Below, piece by piece: positions 60,771 to 64,000 of a DNA stretch of 64,000 nucleotides. The stretch comes from Enoplolaimus lenunculus. Taxonomy: Eukaryota > Nematoda > Enoplea > Enoplida > Thoracostomopsidae. The translations under genes were made by a program, and so were the position numbers. The stretch's first letter is position 1. Each line of letters begins with the position of its first letter. Below the pieces are notes generated by a model. That model worked only from the letters and a program-made list of their open reading frames with translations, did not search any database and had not been told where the DNA came from. The stretch is from positions 1 through 64,000 of the forward strand of contig JASANG010003025.1 of NCBI GenBank assembly GCA_030248215.1, given 5' to 3'.

Positions 60771-61079
60771 TGCATTAGGCGAGTTGCAGCGATTTCGTTG
60801 CAAAAAATTATTTGGTAATGCAATAGGTTGCTCAGCGCCGGATGCAGGAATATCGGACGGTGGGGCGCTTTCGGGGAGAAACCGGATATAGTTTTCCGGT
60901 AAAAAAAAAGATGTCCGTTTCTGTTATAAAAATACCGGAGTTATATAAAATATCTTAAAAATTGACCAGATCATCAACCAGATATATTGTAATTGTTCGA
61001 TTTCAAACTATTCCGGTGAATATTTGCATAACCCCCACAATATAAATTACCGTCGTTTCGCGTAAAGTAGACCAACGTA

Positions 61080-61345
61080 GGATTTTACCCGCCGCTACGC
61101 GAGGGAAAACGCGGGACGGGTAGAAAAATTTCAGCCACGGGTGAAGATTTGCATCACGCGGTTAAAAATTGACATTTTTCACCAGCGTCAAACCTTTAAC
61201 CCTTTCTCACATGAATATTTTCTATTTCCCCTGAGACATACTTTTATGCTAGGATTCGAACTTCAGTGACTGGAGCGGGAGGCGTATACCGTCACCACTC
61301 AGCTATAGGAGCTTGACGCTCGAGCCCGGGGGGCTCTCACGTCTT
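61080..61345 (-). repeat. tRNA-derived SINE
   Basis: On the minus strand: a leader AAGACGTGAGAGCCCCCCGG, then a tRNA-like head GCTCCTATAGCTGAGTGG...(61253-61318) with a good box A (TAGCTGAGTGG) and box B (AGTTCGAATCC), both needed for RNA polymerase III, then a body shared with 5888-6015. The tRNA arm spacing is roughly normal, but the 3' acceptor half is replaced by SINE body, so it is not a functional tRNA gene. Confidence 0.65.
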
Positions 61346-61383
61346 GTTAAGCTTTCATGTGTAAAATTAATTGTAGCTATAAC

Positions 61384-61574
61384 CACGGCAAGAGTACCAC
61401 TTCCCATACCCCTATGTGGGGCCCACCCCTAAAGGGACCCCCACCCTACCGGTTGAAACAAACACCGCCGAAATTTAAAAATGCGTCTGGCTTCTCGCTC
61501 CCATCGCGCGCGAGTTTGGGGCCCCCCGCTCTGAAGTTCGGAGAGAGTTCCCACTCTTGTCTGTTCCGACACTG
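61384..61574 (+). mobile_element. hAT-like MITE (family G) with perfect 8-bp TSD
   Basis: CACGGCAAGAGTACCAC to CTGTTCCGACACTG, 191 bp, flanked by GCTATAAC at 61376-61383 and 61575-61582. Shares CATACCCC(G)ATGTGGGG, CCACCCCTAAAGGG and ATGCGTCTGGCTTCTC with 12868-13052. Confidence 0.85.
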
Positions 61575-61582
61575 GCTATAAC

Positions 61583-62101
61583 GCAAAACTTCATTAAAGT
61601 CCAAATCACCAGCGATCTTTAAAATACTGATTTAACTCCAGGTGAGGGTACAAGATGCGTTCTGAATAGTATTTCTTACCGTAGCTTAAACCTGCGAGTA
61701 AAAAAACTTCTTATTTGTCTGAGTAATAAGCGTGGGTCGGGTTAAATATCATTACCCACATCCAATTCTGGACTAGACTCTAAGCCAATTGTACACAATG
61801 TGAGTTAGTGTTTTAACAATTACTACGCGTATTTGCAGTGTAAAAATTACAAAATTTTATGCAAAATGTACGCAGTCGTAAATTTTTTCTAATTTTTGAG
61901 TTTTAACAACAATATGGTGCTAGCGCTAGATTTCAAATCTATTTGATTTTGACAGTTGTTAGCTTAAACTATTTTCACGTTTCAAACCCCAACCCGTAGG
62001 CCAGCTATATACTGTGTCTAGTGACCCTGGCTGAAAAGTCTTCTATAATTGATTGTATTTTAGCACAAAAAGCACCACACGTGCGCGATTTCATTCTGAC
62101 A
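61583..62101. other. Unassigned DNA
   Basis: CAATTACTACGCGTAT at 61818-61833 also occurs at 24340-24355; the GCGTGGGT...TACCCAC block at 61728-61762 also occurs near 6316. Otherwise nothing recognised. Confidence 0.35.
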
Positions 62102-62272
62102 GACCGGTAGCCAGAGGGCAGGTACCAATGGCTGACCCCCCATAAAAGGTTTTCACTGCCCCATCCTCAAAGAAATGTTTGAACCCTGCTTGTAAGTCAT
62201 GTGATATTCCTGCATGCACCTGATATACTTGTGTAACCCCTTCCGCTACGATGTTGACCTGGCTGCGGGGAT
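62102..62272 (-). mobile_element. MITE family A-related copy
   Basis: CCGGTAGCCAGAGGGCAGG, CCTGCTTGTAAGTCATGTG, CTGCATGCACCTG, GACCTGGCTGCGGGG. Same subfamily as 22803-22947. Confidence 0.6.
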
Positions 62273-62570
62273 ACAGCTTAAACAACCAATAGAGGCGGAA
62301 CTAAGCTCATCGTCTGACGCCTGGCAAACGCGATAGATATTAGAAGCTAAAAGCAATTCTGGTTTAGGCAAAAGTGTTGTTTGATGAAACTTTGTTGTTA
62401 GCAAACCAACTTGGTAATGATTAGAGTAGCACCGGTGTAGGATCTTATAGTCAAACCAGGAAAAAAATTGAAAATCCGATTAGCGAAAAATTCAAATAAT
62501 TATAAAAATACCGGATAGTGGTCGGAAACCGGAACCAGCTCAGTAGCAATCATTTCGTTTCCGTAGTGGA

Positions 62571-62831
62571 TCATTCCGCTATTTTACTATCTGCATAAGT
62601 GCGTTTTTTTCGAGTCTTTCCAGAAATTTCCGGCGGATATATGTCCTCATGTTCTAAGCTTGTAATTGCTCCGGGTCGTGCAAGGTGGACCATAATGGAT
62701 GGGGTGAAAACACGAAAGGATTTCTCTTGTAGTATCTTTGTTTCACTGGCTGGCCTGTCCTGAGTAACAATTAAGGCTTTAAACGGCCTGGTATGGATCA
62801 AATAGGTGTTCAGGGCACGACATATACCCAT
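62571..62831 (-). other. Coding-like relic, 86-codon open frame
   Basis: Minus-strand ATG frame with IYPPEISGKTRKKRTYADS near its end; the 19.87-kb region has a related PEICGKTRKR. Two independent copies with amino-acid-level similarity suggest descent from a protein-coding mobile element. I cannot assign a family, and it looks broken. Confidence 0.3.
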
Positions 62832-62930
62832 TATGCTGTCCTGGAAGGTACAATTGACATAATGAGCTACGTTAATACAACGTGTCGGACAAAGGTTCCG
62901 GCTGCTATATGCAAAAAGACCAGACCCGTA

Positions 62931-63072
62931 GCCATCTTACCTTGCTAGAGGGACTAAGCAAGCATTGTTCAGGAGGGGCATACAAGGGTTTTTGATTATA
63001 TAAACAAGATTGAAAATTTCCTAGAGGGAGGGCGAAACGTTTTCAAGGGAGGGTTGAGTTACCCTCATCATC
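62931..63072 (+). mobile_element. MITE family A copy, right end lost
   Basis: GACCCGTAGCCATCTTACCTT...GGAGGGGCATACAAGGG...AAGATTG...AGGGTTGAGTTACC. Confidence 0.7.
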
Positions 63073-63825
63073 ATCCACAGTCAAAATAATATTTCTGATG
63101 TTTAAGAAAAAATTTCATACATTTAAGAAATAGCAAGGTGTACTTGAAAAGTATTTCTGTTACAACAGAATAGATTTCGGAAAAGTTTTGGCATAAAGTT
63201 TGAAAAAAGTTTTCCAGTTATTTTTTGAAAAATTGTCTGAAATATCAGAAAACTTTGTCAGATTTGCCACAGAAAATACTTTTCGGAATAAATTGAGAAA
63301 AACTTTTTGTATGGCAGCTACGGGCCCGAAGGCGATAGTGTGGCACCCAGGGTACCCTAATAGATTTTTATATATGCTGGAAGCAGAAATATTGCTAAAA
63401 ATGATGACAAGTCATCACCTATTTTATACCTGAGTTTTACTCTCAAAAGCCCCGTTTACGACTCGTTAACCCTGTATTCTGGCCAAACTGGAAACGCTGG
63501 TGAGTAAAAATTTCAAAATGCTGGTAAAAATTTGTTAAACGTTACCAAACCAAAAATTTAGATAACAAACCACAAATCCACGAAAGAAAGTTTGAAAATA
63601 CAATTAATTGAACGAAATTTTCAGTTTTTACAAGAAAGCTTCAAAGTTTCTGAATTCAAATTTAAATTTGTGTAAAATCAACTAATTTTAAGACATAAAA
63701 TATAAAAAAATAAAAGTGATAGGCATATTATTGTTATTTCTACAGATAAAGCACGAGTCAGGTACTCAAACCTTTATTCAGTTACCCGTTTAGGTTCCGG
63801 TGGCGCTCCTGGCTGTGCCAAATTC
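63073..63825. other. Unassigned DNA
   Basis: TTTAAGAAA and TCTGAAATATCAGAAAA words at 63080-63260 faintly recall the 44688-45410 element. No gene seen. Confidence 0.3.
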
Positions 63826-64000
63826 GGACTGTATAAAGATCAGGGACGGAACGTTTTTCTGCGAAACTGCACAAGAGTAATCTTAATAAGCTTTTGCCTA
63901 ATTTTTGCTTTGGCTTAATAGGCTTAAGTTTGGGCCTAGGCTTACGTACAAGCTCATCTTACGCTTAGGCTTAGGTTTAGGTATATGCTTATACTACTGT
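63826..64000 (+). mobile_element. MITE family F copy, cut by the window edge
   Basis: GACTGTATAAAGATCAGGGA...CTGCACAAGAGTAATC...CTTACGTACAAGCTCATCTT...TATGCTTATACTACTGT. The right terminus lies beyond the window. Confidence 0.7.

Noticed and set aside
61253-61318. A functional tRNA gene
   Set aside because: Box A and B are present, but the 3' acceptor half continues into SINE body and the acceptor stem does not pair.

Overview
This window looks like nuclear DNA from an invertebrate animal. It is AT-rich, carries few genes, has spliced genes with GT-AG introns, and is filled with short non-autonomous DNA transposons (MITEs), tRNA-derived SINE pieces and minisatellites. The best-anchored gene is the 5' part of a filamin, an animal actin cross-linker. 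I cannot name the species; a tunicate is only a guess. No bacterial, organellar, rRNA or intact tRNA gene is visible.

Layout. 1-6.8 kb: repeats and unassigned DNA. 6.8-8.6 kb, + strand: a three-exon gene for an unknown single-pass membrane protein with a Cys/Asn-rich segment. 8.6-22 kb: repeats only. 22.2-22.8 kb, + strand: an exon or single-exon gene for a second unknown single-pass membrane protein. 24.1-40.6 kb, - strand: twelve filamin exons (start codon, two CH domains, Ig-like repeats 1-3 and the start of repeat 4). The reading frame and splice phase stay open across all eleven introns. Later filamin exons were not found in the window. 40.6-49.9 kb: repeats. 49.9-52.4 kb, + strand: three exons of an endonuclease/exonuclease/phosphatase (EEP) fold protein whose first exon is uncertain. 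52.4-64 kb: repeats, including two perfect inverted repeats.

Repeat landscape. I could define several MITE families from their own copies in this window. A: GGCCCGTAGCC ends. B: AGGGTTGCGCTATAC ends. C: CACTGTAAATTCC ends, the main invader of filamin introns. D: CACTGCAAAAAATG ends, TA target. E: TACTGTAGTGACCC ends. F: hAT-like, GGCC(C/A)ATGT ends, 8-bp target duplications and internal TTAGGC hexamer arrays. G: several hAT-like groups with CAGGG...CACTG or CCTG ends and 8-bp duplications. H: ATTCTCAAATG ends. J: GGATTCACGTTATAACC ends. Many are nested, which gives relative ages.

Most notable. (1) Tandem arrays sit on splice sites: the end of filamin exon 2, with its donor, is repeated about six times into the intron, and T-rich arrays abut the acceptors of the 6.8-kb gene exon 3 and filamin exon 11. 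(2) TTAGGC/GCCTAA hexamers, the signature of family F, are read as a Pro-Lys linker inside the filamin actin-binding region, and a family F copy makes up most of one EEP intron. (3) There is a perfect 247-bp inverted repeat (53958-55085) and a perfect 59-bp one (58462-58707).
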